DNA of 7,679 bases from an uncultured Collinsella sp. Lineage in GTDB: Bacteria; Actinomycetota; Coriobacteriia; Coriobacteriales; Coriobacteriaceae. Each line of letters begins with the position of its first letter. Position 1 is the stretch's first letter. Location: positions 1-7,679 of the forward strand of contig CABSBA010000072.1 in the NCBI GenBank assembly GCA_902475825.1. The letters are read 5' to 3'. Below, piece by piece: positions 6,681 to 7,679 of the stretch. The position numbers and the translations under genes were made by a program. The notes under the pieces are model-generated. The model saw nothing but the letters and a program-made list of their open reading frames with translations. It searched no databases and was not told where the DNA came from.

Positions 6681-6753
6681 TGGAGACGAAGGGAGTCGAA
6701 CCCTCGGCCTCTGCCATGCGACGGCAGCGCTCTCCCAACTGAGCTACGTCCCC
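6681..6753 (-). tRNA. tRNA-Ala, anticodon CGC
   Basis: A 73-base cloverleaf. The acceptor stem is GGGGACG with CGTCTCC, including G3.U70, the alanine identity pair. The D arm is GCTC/GAGC with loop AGTTGGGA. The anticodon stem is CTGCC/GGCAG around loop GTCGCAT, giving anticodon CGC for the alanine codon GCG. The variable region is AGGCC, and the T arm is GAGGG/CCCTT with loop TTCGACT. The discriminator base is A, and the 3' CCA is not encoded (CCC follows). It has its own promoter upstream and a strong terminator downstream. Confidence 0.96.
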
Positions 6754-6766
6754 AGGACAAGTTGTT

Positions 6767-6794
6767 ATTTTACCTACGGCTCGCCAACTGTCAA
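6767..6794 (-). promoter_or_regulatory. Sigma-70-type promoter of tRNA-Ala
   Basis: On the minus strand a perfect TTGACA (6794-6789) is followed by 16 bases and TAAAAT (6772-6767). The predicted transcription start near 6760 lies about seven bases before the mature tRNA 5' end at 6753. It is the best-looking promoter in the window. It may also feed the 152-aa gene and pncB by read-through of the tRNA terminator. Confidence 0.75.
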
Positions 6795-6858
6795 CGCCCA
6801 ATAACCAGTCTTTTTGAGACGGGGCCATTTTGACTACCTTTCGAGCAAGAAATCCTCT

Positions 6859-6895
6859 CGATGATTTTTTAATCCCCGTCCCAGAAAAATCATCG
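6859..6895. repeat. GGGAC palindrome downstream of the radical SAM gene
   Basis: CGATGATTTTT (6859-6869) and AAAAATCATCG (6885-6895) form an 11-bp perfect inverted repeat around a 15-base loop holding CCCCGTCCCA, minus strand TGGGACGGGG. No T-run follows outside the stem on either strand, so it is a poor terminator. It is better described as an intergenic palindromic repeat like the one at 4537-4575. It starts ten bases past the radical SAM stop codon. Confidence 0.7.
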
Positions 6896-6904
6896 GCGAA
6901 CGCG

Positions 6905-7679
6905 CTACTTTGCGCTGGTGAGGACGCCGGTGGTGTCGAAGGCCGGGGTAAAGCTCTCGTCTACCGCGCCGCCCTCTTGCCAGAACATCGTCGTAAAGCC
7001 AAGGTCATCGGCATGGTCGAGTACCTGCTCGTACTCCTCGCGCGTCACAGCACGCGCCAGGTCGCCGCCCTGCTCGCGCATGAGCGCATTGGGCGTGTAC
7101 TGGTTCATGACCGAGATCGGCACATCGCCCACCGTCTGCCACACCAGGTCCAGCACGCGACACGAATCGTCTGCATGTCCCGGCAGTACCAGATGGCGCA
7201 CGATCATGCCGCGCTTCATGAGCCCGTCCTCGTCCACCAGCTCTCCCCCGCGGCGCTCAATTTCGCGCGCCATTTGCGCTAAGCCCGACACGGCCACACG
7301 CGGGTAATCCTTAATGTGAGAGAGCGACTGTGCAAGCGCCGCATCGGCATATTTAAAGTCGGTAAGCCACACGTCGACCAGATCGCCCAGCGCCGCCACG
7401 GCACTCGCGCGTTCATAACCGCTCGTGTTGTAGACGACTGGGATGACCAGTCCGCGCGCCCGTGCCGCGGCAATCGCCGCCGGCAGCAGGCGCGCGTAGT
7501 GCGTCGCCGTCACCAGGTTAATGTTGTTCGCACCCTGGTCCTGCAGCTCCAACATAATCTCGACCAAGCGCTCGGGCGAAATCTCGAGCCCAAAATTGCC
7601 CGTCGAGATCTCGTGGTTCTGACAATAGACGCATTTGAGCGAGCAACCGCTAAAGAAAATCGTGCCCGAACCGGCCTCA
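6905..7679 (-). CDS. PflX-type radical SAM protein (5' end outside window)
   Basis: The frame is open from the right edge to a TAG at 6905-6907, giving 257 visible residues. Near the visible N-terminus is 'GTIFFSGCSLKCVYCQNHEIS', with the CxxxCxxC radical SAM cluster motif (Cys codons at 7643-7645, 7631-7633 and 7622-7624). Then come 'EIMLELQDQGANNINLVTAT', 'IPVVYNTSGYE', 'DVWLTDFKYAD', 'GMIVRHLVLPG' and 'MNQYTPNA'. This order matches the uncharacterised PflX group (COG1313), often labelled pyruvate formate-lyase activating enzyme-like. It should bind a [4Fe-4S] cluster and cleave S-adenosylmethionine. The physiological target is not established, and no pyruvate formate-lyase gene is visible. 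An internal ATG at 7567 would omit the cluster motif and is not the start. The true start lies upstream of the window. Confidence 0.88.
   Translation of the reverse strand, partial: EAGSGTIFFSGCSLKCVYCQNHEISTGNFGLEISPERLVEIMLELQDQGANNINLVTATHYARLLPAAIAAARARGLVIPVVYNTSGYERASAVAALGDLVDVWLTDFKYADAALAQSLSHIKDYPRVAVSGLAQMAREIERRGGELVDEDGLMKRGMIVRHLVLPGHADDSCRVLDLVWQTVGDVPISVMNQYTPNALMREQGGDLARAVTREEYEQVLDHADDLGFTTMFWQEGGAVDESFTPAFDTTGVLTSAK

Noticed and set aside
6616..6828. Extension of the 152-aa protein upstream to an ATG at 6828
   Set aside because: The extension is the tRNA-Ala gene and its terminator read as protein ('VAQLGERC' is a typical tRNA artefact).

Overview
The window looks like a chromosomal segment from a high-GC Actinomycetota of the Coriobacteriia, most probably Collinsella or a close relative. 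This rests on base composition, protein flavour, a tRNA gene without an encoded CCA end, and intergenic GGGGAC-type palindromes that I associate from memory with that group. I could not run a search, so the genus is an inference. It reads as ordinary housekeeping chromosome; I see no transposase, integrase, phage gene or CRISPR array.

Layout from left to right: the 3' end of an HD-domain hydrolase gene (+) with a clear rho-independent terminator; proA (-), glutamate-5-semialdehyde dehydrogenase; a proline iminopeptidase-like S33 alpha/beta hydrolase (+) lying between proA and proB on the opposite strand; a 200-base convergent gap with a GGGGAC direct-repeat pair and a long, nearly fully paired hairpin; proB (-), glutamate 5-kinase; a palindromic terminator that overlaps the stop codon of the next gene; pncB (-), nicotinate phosphoribosyltransferase; a 152-aa coiled-coil protein with a C-terminal membrane segment (-); tRNA-Ala(CGC) (-) with a strong promoter and terminator; another palindrome; and the 3' part of a PflX-type radical SAM gene (-) that runs off the right edge.

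ProB and ProA catalyse the first two committed steps from glutamate to proline. The peptidase between them would release N-terminal proline from peptides, so the locus may pair proline synthesis with proline salvage. The usual proB-proA operon is therefore split here, with about 1.7 kb and an opposing gene between the two. pncB feeds NAD synthesis from nicotinate and is probably co-transcribed with the small membrane protein gene upstream of it.

The most unusual signal is at 3261-3358. A 15-bp perfect outer stem encloses three further helices, and the apparent 9x9 internal loop resolves into A-U/G-C pairs plus three tandem G.A/A.G steps when read as + strand RNA. That pattern suggests a selected structured RNA, not a simple terminator. 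The second signal is a set of GGGAC-containing palindromes in four of the intergenic gaps.
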